64,000 nt of DNA from JAJYSO01 sp964451785 (GCA_964451785.1 CAYVJG010000005.1:1-64000), one strand, 5' to 3'. Shown: positions 1 to 8,589, numbered from the stretch's first letter. Made by a program: numbers and translations. Notes: generated from the letters alone by a model not told the origin.

Positions 1-19
1 AGCACTATAAAATAGGAAT

Positions 20-57
20 AGCCCTGAAAGCTGTAGTAGTTTTCAGGGCTTTTTTTT
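20..57 (+). terminator. Rho-independent terminator of a gene left of the window
   Basis: Perfect 10-bp stem (20-29 with 41-50, AGCCCTGAAA) followed by a T8 run on the + strand. It would end a + strand transcript that begins outside the window. Confidence 0.75.
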
Positions 58-174
58 GATTGATAGAATTGTCTTTTTGTATATAACTCAATAGTTAATA
101 TATTGAGAATGTGTAAATCCGTTAACATTTACGATGTTTTTCACTCCTTTAATTTAGGCTGAAAAACATCATTT

Positions 175-294
175 TTGTAAGAAAAATACAGGTTTTGTAA
201 GCAGTTTGTAAGAAGTTGTAAGAATTTTGTAAGAAATATTAATCTGAAAATCAATTTATTACGTCTAAATATTACATTCTTACAATTCTTACAA
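175..294. repeat. Array of TTGTAAG boxes, five direct then two inverted
   Basis: TTGTAAG occurs at 175-181, 195-201, 206-212, 216-222 and 227-233, with starts 20, 11, 10 and 11 bases apart, so most copies lie on one face of the helix. The inverse CTTACAA occurs at 279-285 and 288-294. The array lies just beyond the 3' end of the integrase. Helically phased direct repeats of this kind are typical of iterons, integrase arm-type or excisionase sites, or a repressor array; the sequence does not decide which. No protein-like reading frame explains it. Bases 1-382 otherwise hold only the terminator at 20-57. Confidence 0.6.
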
Positions 295-382
295 CTTTTT
301 CGCGATTCACACACAGGACATGAGTTTTTAATATTTTTCAATATCAAATCATCAAAATAAATAAAGTTTTATTGAATTATTA

Positions 383-1558
383 CTAAAACGAAAAATCTAA
401 GTCTAATAAAGCTTGATCGGCGCTATCGTTACGCGCTATGTATGCTTCTGTAATCCTTATATCGTGGTGACGGGCTTGGTCTCGAACCTTTTTAGCAGGA
501 ACACCTAACAGAAGTAAATTTGTAATCCCCGTGTCTTTAAGACTGTAAAATTGATACTTATTAGCAAAGCCCAGGTTACTCCTAACCTTAGCCCATTCGT
601 CAGATACTTTTTTAGGGTTTAATTTTTCTTGACCGGGCAAAAAATCATTGTTAGAGAAAAGAAATTGATCCTTACGAAAGCCATCTATATGTATAGCTAT
701 TCTTTTTTTGAGTTTTTTAGGTATAGTGACCACACCATCTTTTTTGTTTTTTGAAATGGATCCTGGTATGAAAATAGTATTGTTAATTAAGTCGACATGC
801 TTTACTTTTAATTTAGTTAATTCTGTGCGCCTTATAAAACAAAAGTAAACGCACAAACAAAGCGTTAAATATGGTTTTGATGCATTGGTTAAGTAGTTAA
901 AAATATCATCTCTTAGATAAGCTGGCAATACCTCTCTTTTTTTTCTGCCTGTTTGTCTTTTTAAAATCTTATCAGCCGGGTTATTTGGTAGATAGTTATG
1001 ATCAACCATAAAAATGGCTAGTTTTCTACAGAAAAAGAGGTAATTATTACTAGTTCTTGCTGTTCTTTTCTTTTCATAATAAATGTAGTCAAGAAATTCT
1101 ATTATTAATGGCCGGGTATATTCAATACAAAGTAATTCTTCTTTACTTTTTGATTTTAGAAATGAGTTAAAGTTTTTTGAATAAGACTTATATGCCCGAA
1201 GAGTGTCTGGTCTGACTAAATTGTCTTTTAATTTCCGTTCTGTTTGAGTTAAGAATTGGTCAATTACAGATTTAACTGTTTTCATATCGGATTTAGCAGA
1301 ACCATCGTAAAAAGGAGACCATCCCTTTTGTAATCGCTCGTTAATAGAAGTACACATGCGTTGAGCGTACTGTTTTCTCAAGGTTTTAACCCCTATAACC
1401 GGCACACGTTTTCTAAATCTTTTAAATCTATTCTTACCAGGTTCTTTTACGTAAAAAACTATACGCCAGTCCTTGCTGCTTGTCTGTTTGAGCTCAGCCG
1501 GCTTATAGTCTACAAATATAACCTTGTGTTGATTGGAGTTGTTTTGATTTTTAGGCAT
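383..1558 (-). CDS. Tyrosine-type site-specific integrase
   Basis: 391 aa, a normal length for integrases of Bacteroidota integrative elements. It has an N-terminal arm-binding-like region (about 12-60), a SAM-like core-binding domain (about 94-190) and a C-terminal catalytic domain (about 210-385). Visible active-site residues are Arg243 (RRTEL), Lys270/272 in the beta-hairpin, His364 and the nucleophile Tyr373 (EAYIAR). The usual HxxR box reads Y338-S-L-K341, so the box-II His and Arg are replaced by Tyr and Lys. The gene starts about 105 bases from the 3' end of a tRNA-Met gene and reads away from it, the usual arrangement of an integrase at a tRNA attachment site, so the element should extend leftwards out of the window. 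Family call is firm; activity is not shown. Confidence 0.9.
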   Translation of the reverse strand: MPKNQNNSNQHKVIFVDYKPAELKQTSSKDWRIVFYVKEPGKNRFKRFRKRVPVIGVKTLRKQYAQRMCTSINERLQKGWSPFYDGSAKSDMKTVKSVIDQFLTQTERKLKDNLVRPDTLRAYKSYSKNFNSFLKSKSKEELLCIEYTRPLIIEFLDYIYYEKKRTARTSNNYLFFCRKLAIFMVDHNYLPNNPADKILKRQTGRKKREVLPAYLRDDIFNYLTNASKPYLTLCLCVYFCFIRRTELTKLKVKHVDLINNTIFIPGSISKNKKDGVVTIPKKLKKRIAIHIDGFRKDQFLFSNNDFLPGQEKLNPKKVSDEWAKVRSNLGFANKYQFYSLKDTGITNLLLLGVPAKKVRDQARHHDIRITEAYIARNDSADQALLDLDFSF

Positions 1559-1626
1559 TTTTTTTTAAGCACTTTGCGAAAACAAAATGACCCAAATATG
1601 ACCCGCTTTTTTAGATAAAAAAGCAA

Positions 1627-1650
1627 AACCCCCAGTGATTACAGGGGGTT
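1627..1650 (-). terminator. Terminator downstream of tRNA-Met
   Basis: A 7-bp stem AACCCCC (1627-1633) with GGGGGTT (1644-1650), followed on the minus strand by TTTTGCTTTTTT. It ends the tRNA transcript and would separate it from the integrase gene. Confidence 0.75.
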
Positions 1651-1662
1651 AAAGAAATATAG

Positions 1663-1736
1663 TAGCGAGACCGAGAATTGAACTCGGGACCTCCGGGTTA
1701 TGAATCCGACGCTCTAACCATCTGAGCTATCTCGCC
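1663..1736 (-). tRNA. tRNA-Met (anticodon CAU)
   Basis: A 74-nt cloverleaf on the minus strand. The acceptor stem is GGCGAGA/TCTCGCT (last pair G-U) with discriminator A, the D arm GCTC/GAGC, the anticodon loop TTCATAA and the T arm CCGAG/CTCGG with loop TTCAATT. CCA is not encoded. The anticodon stem lacks the full GGG/CCC of initiators, so it is probably elongator Met; a lysidine-modified Ile2 tRNA cannot be excluded from the anticodon alone. Its 3' end is the likely attachment site of the neighbouring integrase. Confidence 0.93.
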
Positions 1737-2068
1737 ATATTTACCAGGATTTGCAATCCGGGTGCAAAGATATGTTATTTTTGTTTTACTGCAAGTATTC
1801 CTGCAAAAAATATCATGTATTTCTGGTGATTTTTTTTCAAAAAACAGGATAAATATTGACAGTCAAAATGTTAGCATTTAAAATAATTTGAATTTTTTTT
1901 CGGAGATACCACTCAATTAAATAAAAGAGACAAAATACCGTATTTATCAGTTGAATTTAAGTTATAGCTACCAAAACAAGCGTTGGAAATCTTATAAAAA
2001 TTTAAACAAATATATTTTTTCTCTCCACTTTAATCTATATATTGCCCAAAATCTAATTAACTAATACG
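1737..2068. other. Intergenic AT-rich stretch with no recognised feature
   Basis: About 330 bases between the tRNA-Met gene and the START-like gene. I see no open frame, no clear TAnnTTTG promoter and no repeat that recurs elsewhere in the window. The tRNA promoter should lie in the first 60 bases. Confidence 0.5.
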
Positions 2069-2461
2069 ATGAGCAAGAAAACCAAATATCAGATTGAATT
2101 TCCTATTCAAGCTTCACCGGCACTATTATATCAATATATTTCAACTCCATCAGGATTAAGTGAATGGTTTGCAGATAATGTCAACTCAAGGGGAAAGGTT
2201 TATACCTTTATTTGGGATGATAGTGAAGAGCAAGCTAAATTATTAACCAAAAAGAACCCAGAACGTATTAAATTGCGTTGGGAAGAAGATGAGGATGATA
2301 CTGATGTTTTCTTTGAAATGCGCATTCAGGTGGATGATATAACCAAAGATGTATCTTTGATTATTACTGATTTTGCAGAAGATGACGAAGGTATTGAGGA
2401 GGGCAAGATGTTATGGGAAAACATGATAGATGAGCTTAAACAAATTTTAGGCTCTGCTTAA
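2069..2461 (+). CDS. START-like (AHSA1/Bet v1 fold) domain protein
   Basis: 130 aa covering a single START-like helix-grip domain. The N-terminus has the typical 'fPIqaSPalLYqYISTPsGLseWFAD' pattern of the AHSA1 group (residues 9-36), an acidic centre (about 70-85), and a C-terminal amphipathic helix (about 107-127). There is no signal peptide or membrane segment, so it is cytosolic. Members of this family in flavobacteria lie next to a class IV aminotransferase and yqgE, as here. The fold usually binds hydrophobic ligands; the ligand is unknown. Confidence 0.85.
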   Translation: MSKKTKYQIEFPIQASPALLYQYISTPSGLSEWFADNVNSRGKVYTFIWDDSEEQAKLLTKKNPERIKLRWEEDEDDTDVFFEMRIQVDDITKDVSLIITDFAEDDEGIEEGKMLWENMIDELKQILGSA

Positions 2462-2512
2462 AAAATAACTAAATTACAACACTGACAGCCATATTTTGAT
2501 TTTGAAAGGATT

Positions 2513-2543
2513 AGCCTTTTTAGATTAAAAAAGGGCTGTTTTA
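2513..2543 (+). terminator. Probable terminator after the START-like gene
   Basis: Stem AGCC-TTTTT (2513-2521) with AAAAAGGGCT (2528-2537) followed by GTTTTATT. The stem has a one-base bulge, so this is moderate evidence. Confidence 0.5.
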
Positions 2544-2599
2544 TTAGTGATTAATTTTACACACTTAAGATAAAGTGTACAAGGAATAGAATGTGAGAT

Positions 2600-3460
2600 A
2601 TGGTAGATTTTAACGGTACTTTACTAGACGATGAGACTGCGAGTTTAGCTATAAACAATCGCGGCTATAACTATGGCGATGCGCTTTTTGAAACAATAAG
2701 AGTGATTAATGGAGAGATTATGTTTTGGGAAGATCATTATTTCCGGCTCATGTCTAGCATGCGTATTATGCGTATGGAAATTCCGATGTCTTTTTCGCCT
2801 GAATATTTGGAGGAACAGATTAAAATTACTGTTGAAAAAAACGGATTAATTGACCAACCAGCGCGTGTAAAAATAAATGTACACAGAAAAGCAGGAGGGC
2901 TATACACACCACAGACACGAGCTGTAGCGTATTTTATTACAGCACAAAAACTAGAAAACAGCTTTTATACACTCAACAAAGAGGCTTATGAAGTTGAGCT
3001 GTTTAAAGATCATTATGTGCAAAGTGGATTATTATCTACGTTAAAGACCAATAACAGAGCAATTAACATTTTAGGAAGCATTTACGCAGAGGAAAATGAG
3101 TTTGACAATTGTTTATTGCTCAACGAGAAGAAATCTGTTGTAGAGAGTCTTAATGCCAATCTCTTTTTGGTAAAAGGCGACACTATAAAAACACCACCTC
3201 TAGAAGAGGGTTGCTTAAATGGGATTACCCGTAAGAAAGTAATTGAAATTATTGAGAAATCTGATTATAATTTAAAGGAAGAAAAGTTGTCACCATTTGA
3301 ATTACAAAAGGCAGATGAATTATTTTTAACCAATGTGATAGTCGGTATTCAGCCTATTACAAAATACCGTAAAACCCAGTATAAGTCACAAGTGGCGCAG
3401 TCACTTTTAGCAAAACTCAATGCTTTAGCGCGGTTAGAAAAAAGCTGGCAGAAAAATTAG
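2600..3460 (+). CDS. Class IV aminotransferase (aminodeoxychorismate lyase / branched-chain aminotransferase-like)
   Basis: 286 aa, the usual length of fold-type IV PLP enzymes. It carries the family's N-terminal block 'RGYNYGDALFETIRV' (21-35), the PLP lysine Lys149 in STLKTNNR, the 'VVESLNANLF' block near 180 and 'CLNGITR' near 205, which corresponds to the PGxTR phosphate-binding motif. It acts on an amino acid or aminodeoxychorismate in the cytosol. The family members IlvE, Dat and PabC cannot be told apart with certainty from sequence; the short length and single-copy context next to the START-like gene and yqgE fit the PabC-like group of flavobacteria. Confidence 0.88.
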   Translation: MVDFNGTLLDDETASLAINNRGYNYGDALFETIRVINGEIMFWEDHYFRLMSSMRIMRMEIPMSFSPEYLEEQIKITVEKNGLIDQPARVKINVHRKAGGLYTPQTRAVAYFITAQKLENSFYTLNKEAYEVELFKDHYVQSGLLSTLKTNNRAINILGSIYAEENEFDNCLLLNEKKSVVESLNANLFLVKGDTIKTPPLEEGCLNGITRKKVIEIIEKSDYNLKEEKLSPFELQKADELFLTNVIVGIQPITKYRKTQYKSQVAQSLLAKLNALARLEKSWQKN

Positions 3461-3469
3461 GAATTAGGG

Positions 3470-4024
3470 TCAATTATAAGCCGGATTTTCAGGTGAATTG
3501 GCCCAAATCAAATAATCGCCTCCCATATCTTCAATTTTTTCTCGCCAACTTACTGGGTGAACATCGGTTAATACATCTGCTTCATTATCAGTAATAATCC
3601 ATGATTTAGAAAGAATTTCTGCTTCTAATTGATGAGCACTCCAGCCAGAATAGCCTAGAAAAAATCTAATTTGATTGGCTTTAATCTTATTGGCGAGTAG
3701 GGCTTCTTTGAGTTGGTCAAAATTTCCACCCCAATAAATGCCGTTAGCAATTTCAACACTCTCAGGAATTAATTCAGGTAGTTTATGAAGATAATACAAA
3801 TTATCCTGATCTACAGGTCCACCGTTATAGAGTTTAAAGTCTACTAATAAATCCGGTAGGAGTTCTGATAAATGGTGTTCAGTGGGTTTGTTTAAGATAA
3901 ATCCCACCGATCCCTCTTGATTGTGTTCGGCTAAAAAGACCACTGCTCTGCTGAAGGAGACATCACCTGTCAGGGCTAATTCAGCAATTAATAACCGACC
4001 CTTTTGTAAATTTAATGTATCCAA
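3470..4024 (-). CDS. YqgE/AlgH family protein
   Basis: 184 aa, one full UPF0301 (DUF179) domain. Diagnostic blocks are 'KGRLLIAE' at 8-15, 'GSVGFILNKPTEH' at about 38-50, 'YNGGPVDQDNLYYLH' at about 66-80 and 'RFFLGYSGWSAHQLEAEI' at about 120-137. It is a soluble protein of unknown biochemical role. It converges on the aminotransferase with only 9 bases between the stops. Confidence 0.95.
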   Translation of the reverse strand: MDTLNLQKGRLLIAELALTGDVSFSRAVVFLAEHNQEGSVGFILNKPTEHHLSELLPDLLVDFKLYNGGPVDQDNLYYLHKLPELIPESVEIANGIYWGGNFDQLKEALLANKIKANQIRFFLGYSGWSAHQLEAEILSKSWIITDNEADVLTDVHPVSWREKIEDMGGDYLIWANSPENPAYN

Positions 4025-4136
4025 AATGAATGTATTTTAGAATAAATTTACAATTTTTATTTTATAAACCCTTATTTTATGAATATATTTTATTGAAAAA
4101 GGATTATTATCCCAGCGTTTAATTATAATCAATAAA

Positions 4137-4162
4137 AAAGGCCTTTCAAATGAAAGGCCTTT
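4137..4162 (-). terminator. Terminator of the HU gene
   Basis: An 11-bp stem AAAGGCCTTTC (4137-4147) with GAAAGGCCTTT (4152-4162) and a 4-base loop; the minus strand continues into a T run. It lies 22 bases past the HU stop. Confidence 0.85.
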
Positions 4163-4183
4163 AAAGTTAAAACTTCAAAAAGC

Positions 4184-4456
4184 TTAGTTAACTGATTTTT
4201 GCAAATCAGAACCTGCTTTGAATTTCACTACATTTTTAGCAGCAATTTTGATAGTTTTCCCTGTTTGTGGGTTACGGCCTTCACGTGCATCACGACGAGA
4301 AATTGACCAAGATCCAAAACCAACAAGAGAAACGCGTTCTCCTTTTTTTAGGGATCCTTGAACGCTTTCTAAGAAAGATTCTAATGCTTTTTTAGCTGCT
4401 GCTTTTGAGATGCCAGCATCTTCAGCCATAGCATCAATAAGATTTGTTTTGTTCAT
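4184..4456 (-). CDS. HU family DNA-binding protein
   Basis: 90 aa, the standard HU length. Visible family blocks are the start 'MNKTNLIDAMAEDAGISKAAAKKALESF', 'GERVSLVGFGSWS' (about 38-50), and the DNA-binding arm with 'GRNPQTGK' (about 60-67) ending in 'VVKFKAGSDL'. HU dimers bend and compact chromosomal DNA. It is a monocistronic gene with its own promoter (4507-4536) and terminator (4137-4162). Confidence 0.97.
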   Translation of the reverse strand: MNKTNLIDAMAEDAGISKAAAKKALESFLESVQGSLKKGERVSLVGFGSWSISRRDAREGRNPQTGKTIKIAAKNVVKFKAGSDLQKSVN

Positions 4457-4506
4457 AATTAATAGATTTAATTAATGTGGGTTGAACGTAATGTTTGTTA
4501 CATCAA

Positions 4507-4536
4507 CAAAATTATACGCTTTTCGTTAGTATACAA
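4507..4536 (-). promoter_or_regulatory. Bacteroidota-type promoter of the HU gene
   Basis: On the minus strand a -33 TTG (4534-4536), a 19-base spacer and a -7 box TAATTTTG (4507-4514) match the TTTG-N19-TAnnTTTG consensus. The HU start codon is about 50 bases downstream. Confidence 0.7.
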
Positions 4537-4640
4537 GGGCTAAGCGCTTAAATGCTTCAAATTGTTGATAACTTTAACGTATTGTTAATAACTTAGGCTT
4601 GATTTTTTCAAATTTTAGACCACTCCTCTAAACATGCGGC

Positions 4641-5588
4641 TTAACGCATGGCTGCTTCAGCAGTTAAGTGTAAGCCATTTAAAATATCTTTAATTTGCAT
4701 TTTTCGTTTTCCGGGAAGCTGCATTTCTAAAATATGGATAAATCCGTCTTGTACTGCAACACTCAATTCTGTTTTGGTTTTAATGACCTTACCTATAGTA
4801 TAATCATGGGGTTTAACTTCTGGGGTTACTGAAAATAGTTTACAACGCAATTCTTTTTGCCCATCATAAAAAGTAGCCCATGCTACAGGATAGGGGTTAA
4901 GTCCTCTGACAAAGTTGTAAATAACCTGGGTCTTGTTGTTCCAATTTACTTTTGTGTTGTCTGTGGTAAATTTAGGGGCTTCTTTTAAGGGTTGTGTTGT
5001 GTTTTGTGGTTTTGAAGAAACAGTGTTTTTAGCAATGTGGTCAAGCGTTTTCTTTACTAGTTCGGCTCCAGATAGCATTAATTTATCGTGTAAACTACCA
5101 GCTGTGTCTTCAGGAGTGATAGCTACTTTTGTTTGCGCAATAATATTTCCGGTGTCAATTTGTTTATCCAAAAAGAAGGTGGTGACTCCAGTTTCTGTTT
5201 CGCCATTAATAATAGCCCAGTTAATCGGTGCTGCTCCGCGATAATCAGGCAAGAGCGAAGCGTGTAAGTTAAAGGTGCCTAACGGAGGAAAATTCCATAC
5301 TTTTTCAGGTAACATTCTAAAAGCAACCACTACAGAAACATCAAGATTAAGATTTTTAAGCGTGTTTTGAAATTCTTCAGATTTTAAATTTGCGGGTTGA
5401 AATACAGGAAGATTTTGCTTTACGGCATAGCGTTTTACGGCAGATGAATGTACTTTTTGACCGCGTCCTGAGGGTTTGTCAGGAACGGTAACTACGCCAA
5501 CAATTGTTGTGTTTGCTTTAACCAGATGATCTAAAATATGAACGGCAAAATCAGGCGTGCCCATAAATAAAACGCGTAAATCTTTCAT
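4641..5588 (-). CDS. fmt: Methionyl-tRNA formyltransferase
   Basis: 315 aa, full length. The formyltransferase domain (about 1-185) starts 'LRVLFMGTPDFAV' and has the catalytic block 'FNLHASLLPDYRGAAPINWAI' split over residues 108-128, with the Asn, His and Asp of the folate-transferase active site. The C-terminal tRNA-binding domain follows (about 205-315). The enzyme formylates initiator Met-tRNA with 10-formyl-THF. It lies 27 bases downstream of recQ on the same strand and is probably co-transcribed with recQ and the AAA ATPase gene. Confidence 0.97.
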   Translation of the reverse strand: MKDLRVLFMGTPDFAVHILDHLVKANTTIVGVVTVPDKPSGRGQKVHSSAVKRYAVKQNLPVFQPANLKSEEFQNTLKNLNLDVSVVVAFRMLPEKVWNFPPLGTFNLHASLLPDYRGAAPINWAIINGETETGVTTFFLDKQIDTGNIIAQTKVAITPEDTAGSLHDKLMLSGAELVKKTLDHIAKNTVSSKPQNTTQPLKEAPKFTTDNTKVNWNNKTQVIYNFVRGLNPYPVAWATFYDGQKELRCKLFSVTPEVKPHDYTIGKVIKTKTELSVAVQDGFIHILEMQLPGKRKMQIKDILNGLHLTAEAAMR

Positions 5589-5615
5589 AATATATAGGTG
5601 TTATTAATGCTATTT

Positions 5616-7526
5616 TTATTTGGTGTTTAAGCCATATGTTTTTTGGTTAGTTAAAATTATATCGCCGCGGTCGAGCATGGTTTGCAAAACATACAAAATC
5701 ATCTCTTCTGAATAGTCTAATCGCGTTACAATTTCTTTTGAAGAAAGGCTGTCATTTTCCAAGAGCTGTTTTACAGCTTTATAAATAAGGTTTAAAGTTT
5801 TTCGCTTTGAATTAGAATGGGCAGCTTTAGCTCCGCAAACACTGCAGCTACCACAATCTTTAGTGCTTTCTTCTCCAAAATAAGCGAGCAGCTGACGCAT
5901 TTTGCAAGTTTCCGTATCGGTCAAAAAGCGAATAACTTGATCAACTCTATATTTTTTGTTTCTGTAAAATTGCTCAATAAACTTACTATAAGCATTGATT
6001 GTTTTATCATCTTCACGAGGTACTAAAAACAGTACTGTTGTGTCTTGATCGGCTAAAGTGAGTTCAATGATTTCTAGACTTTCTAACTTGCGCAACTGGT
6101 GATTGACTTTTGAGCGAGAATAGCCTGTTTTTTGTTGAAGTTGACGCAAGTTCATTTCTGTCTTAAAATCAAAAAAACCACCTTGTAAGCGCAATAATAC
6201 TTGGATAAGCTCTTTAAATTCGAGATGTGTTCGAATAAAATTTAGCAGTTCGTGTTGAGAAATTTTAAAGTATAAAGCTGTGCGTTGGGTAAATTCTTTA
6301 GCTAAGGAAATGATGCCTAAGTTATCTAAAAACTGCAACACATTATAGGTTGAATACGTGTTGAGTTTATAGGTTTGGCAAAAGTCTAGAAAATTAAAAT
6401 TGTGTTCGGTTTCTTGCCCTTCACCATAAGCTATAGAAAAGTAGGCATTAAGTTTTTTATAGACCAACTTTGTCTTGGCAATAGTAGGCGCGTTTTGTAA
6501 AAACTGTTCTTTTAAACGCAGAATATCAGATTTATCATAAACCAGCAGGGTTTGTGAAGCTTCACCATCACGCCCGGCACGTCCTACCTCTTGATAATAG
6601 CTTTCAAGGCTATCTGGAAGTTGGTAGTGAATGACATTGCGCACATTGGCTTTGTCTATCCCCATTCCGAAGGCATTGGTAGCTACCATGGTTTGAAATT
6701 CTTCTGCCTGCCACTGTTGCAGGAGCTGCTCTTTGGTGTCTGTGGCCATGCCTCCGTGAAATGCCTTAGCCGTGATGCCGTGATGGTTCAGAAAGGCGGC
6801 TAAATTTGAGGTTAATTTCCGACTGCGCACATAAACAATAGATACACCGGGATGCAGGTGTAAAAACTGTTGTAGCTCAAAATTTTTATCTTCAGAATAC
6901 TTAACTTGTAAATCGATGTTTGTACGGGCAAAACTCTGTTGCACTATAGCTGCATCTTCAAGAAAAAGATTGGTTTTGATATCAGCAATAACTTCAGCAG
7001 TGGCTGTTGCGGTTAAAGCTATAAAAGGTGTTTGTGGAAAAAATTCTTTTAGCAGACCTAATTCTCGGTATGCGGGTCTGAAATCGTGTCCCCATTCAGA
7101 AATACAATGCGCCTCATCTATAGCAATAAGACTAATAGGGAGATTTTGGAGGCGATTTTTAATCATATCCTGTAGCAAACGTTCAGGCGATAGATATATA
7201 AATTTATAATTGCCATATTGACAATTATCTAATAGACGCATGAGTTCAGAATAGGGGATAGCCCCGCCTAACATCATAGCTTTAATGCCGCGTTTATTGA
7301 GATTTTTAACCTGATCTTGCATCAGCGAAATTAACGGAGAAATCACCAAGCAGAGGCCGTTGTGCTGTAGAGTAGGGACTTGAAAGCAGATGGATTTTCC
7401 CCCACCAGTAGGCAAGAGAGCAATCACATCGCGCTGATTTTGAAGATGCGTGATGACTTCGGCCTGGGCGGGACGTAGCTGCTTATGGCCCCAAAAGTGA
7501 TTTAGAATTTCATTGGCTGAATGCAT
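5616..7526 (-). CDS. recQ: ATP-dependent DNA helicase RecQ
   Basis: 636 aa. It has Walker A 'PTGGGKS' (39-45), DEAH box (137-140), 'CISEWGHDFRPAY' aromatic-rich loop, motif III 'ALTATAT' (170-176), and motif VI 'QEVGRAGRDG'. The Zn-binding RQC Cys cluster follows near 540-570 (C-KMRQLLAYFGE-...-C-GSC-SVC). There is a short C-terminal winged-helix-like tail but no clear HRDC domain, so this is the shorter RecQ form common in Bacteroidota. It unwinds 3'-5' in recombination and replication repair. Its first 17 bases overlap the end of the upstream AAA ATPase gene. Confidence 0.95.
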   Translation of the reverse strand: MHSANEILNHFWGHKQLRPAQAEVITHLQNQRDVIALLPTGGGKSICFQVPTLQHNGLCLVISPLISLMQDQVKNLNKRGIKAMMLGGAIPYSELMRLLDNCQYGNYKFIYLSPERLLQDMIKNRLQNLPISLIAIDEAHCISEWGHDFRPAYRELGLLKEFFPQTPFIALTATATAEVIADIKTNLFLEDAAIVQQSFARTNIDLQVKYSEDKNFELQQFLHLHPGVSIVYVRSRKLTSNLAAFLNHHGITAKAFHGGMATDTKEQLLQQWQAEEFQTMVATNAFGMGIDKANVRNVIHYQLPDSLESYYQEVGRAGRDGEASQTLLVYDKSDILRLKEQFLQNAPTIAKTKLVYKKLNAYFSIAYGEGQETEHNFNFLDFCQTYKLNTYSTYNVLQFLDNLGIISLAKEFTQRTALYFKISQHELLNFIRTHLEFKELIQVLLRLQGGFFDFKTEMNLRQLQQKTGYSRSKVNHQLRKLESLEIIELTLADQDTTVLFLVPREDDKTINAYSKFIEQFYRNKKYRVDQVIRFLTDTETCKMRQLLAYFGEESTKDCGSCSVCGAKAAHSNSKRKTLNLIYKAVKQLLENDSLSSKEIVTRLDYSEEMILYVLQTMLDRGDIILTNQKTYGLNTK

Positions 7527-8061
7527 CAGAAATTGTATTTAAGATAAAGTCTACTCGTTTTTTTACAGATAATTTAGGTAAATCGATTAAGGTGTAACCT
7601 AAATTTTCGTAAGCTTTTTTTAAATAGAATTGAATTTCATGTGCTTCTTTAACCGATTCATAGCGTTCGTTGTCTGATTCGTAAATTTCTTCCCAAATAG
7701 GAAAGAAAAAAATAAAATCATATTTATATTGTGAATCCGCTAGTTTGAATTTTTCAGGAACCTTTTCATTTTTATAATCCATATAAGCGGCTACATCAGG
7801 AATTCCACGATCAAAAAAGCAGAATTCTGTGGCCATTTTGTCGGCTTTTTTATATTGATTAATACGTCCTTCAAGTAGCTTTTCACTAAACAAAAGAGGT
7901 TCCTTCAAAAACAGTTGATCAATACCTTCTCTTTGAGCATCTAATGTCACTTGGCGAGAAATCTCTTCTAAACAGCAGTAACCTTGCTCTCTAAGCAGGT
8001 TTAAAGTTGATGATTTTCCGGTACCAGGGCCGCCAGCAAGCACTATTTTTCGCGTATTCAC
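7510..8061 (-). CDS. AAA family ATPase (AAA_28, NadR/ribosylnicotinamide-kinase-like P-loop)
   Basis: 183 aa with a glycine-rich P-loop 'GGPGTGKSS' (10-18), a 'FFDRGIPDVAAYMDY' block near 100 that supplies the second acidic motif, and 'YESVKEAHEIQ' near 137. This is the compact P-loop domain found alone in many Bacteroidota and fused in NadR. Its substrate is unknown; a small-molecule kinase role is inferred. It overlaps recQ by 17 bases, suggesting translational coupling, and is divergent from the DUF493 gene. Confidence 0.85.
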   Translation of the reverse strand: MNTRKIVLAGGPGTGKSSTLNLLREQGYCCLEEISRQVTLDAQREGIDQLFLKEPLLFSEKLLEGRINQYKKADKMATEFCFFDRGIPDVAAYMDYKNEKVPEKFKLADSQYKYDFIFFFPIWEEIYESDNERYESVKEAHEIQFYLKKAYENLGYTLIDLPKLSVKKRVDFILNTISDAFSQ

Positions 8062-8114
8062 AGATTTTTACTTAAGGATTAAAGGCGCAAGTTACTAAAA
8101 TTGAGTAATTCCGC

Positions 8115-8122
8115 TATATTTG
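8115..8122 (+). promoter_or_regulatory. -7 box of the DUF493 gene
   Basis: TATATTTG matches TAnnTTTG 21 bases upstream of the ATG at 8144. No convincing -33 TTG is at the right distance. Confidence 0.5.
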
Positions 8123-8143
8123 CATTAGAAAACTATATCCTTT

Positions 8144-8437
8144 ATGAGCGAAAAACAATCACCTGAGGCCTTTTATGCTAGTTTAAAAGAAAAACTTGAA
8201 GAAACCTCTACTTGGCCTTCTGTTTATTTGTATAAATTTATAGTGCCCGGGTCAAATGAAAAAATAGCCCAAATAGAAGAAATATTTGATAACCTAGAGG
8301 CAGAAATATCCACTAAAAATTCATCTAAAGGCACTTATACCAGCGTTTCAGTAAAAGTGATTATGGCATCACCTGAGGCGGTTATTGAAAAATATAAAAC
8401 CGTTGGAGAAGTTGTAAAAGGGGTCATTGCTTTATAA
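8144..8437 (+). CDS. DUF493 (YbeD-like) family protein
   Basis: 97 aa, one complete alpha-beta domain like YbeD of E. coli. Typical blocks are 'TWPSVYLYKFIVPGSNEKIAQIEEIF' at 23-48, 'SSKGTYTSVSVKVIMASPEAVIEKYKTV' at about 60-88, and 'GVIAL' at the end. The fold resembles regulatory ACT-like domains; function is unknown. Standalone gene with its own -7 box. Confidence 0.9.
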   Translation: MSEKQSPEAFYASLKEKLEETSTWPSVYLYKFIVPGSNEKIAQIEEIFDNLEAEISTKNSSKGTYTSVSVKVIMASPEAVIEKYKTVGEVVKGVIAL

Positions 8438-8486
8438 TAAACGCTAAATAAGTCTTAAAAGCACATTATATTTATGAGCACATTAT

Positions 8487-8516
8487 TTTGCTTTAATAAT
8501 ATATGTTTTATATTTG
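8487..8516 (+). promoter_or_regulatory. Promoter of the DUF4290 gene
   Basis: TTTG (8487-8490), 18-base spacer, TATATTTG (8509-8516). This is one of the best matches in the window to the Bacteroidota consensus. The predicted leader is about 65 bases. Confidence 0.65.
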
Positions 8517-8589
8517 CTGCCCTACAGTCCTTTTTATACACTTACTATTCAAAAACTTAGGACTTATAACACACCTATAACATTCAATT

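Noticed and set aside
141..347. Minus-strand frame of 68 aa over the TTGTAAG array
   Set aside because: Codes for low-complexity residues driven by the repeats, has no promoter or family resemblance.
1361..1618. Plus-strand frame across the integrase gene end
   Set aside because: It is the antisense of the integrase N-terminus and has no family features.
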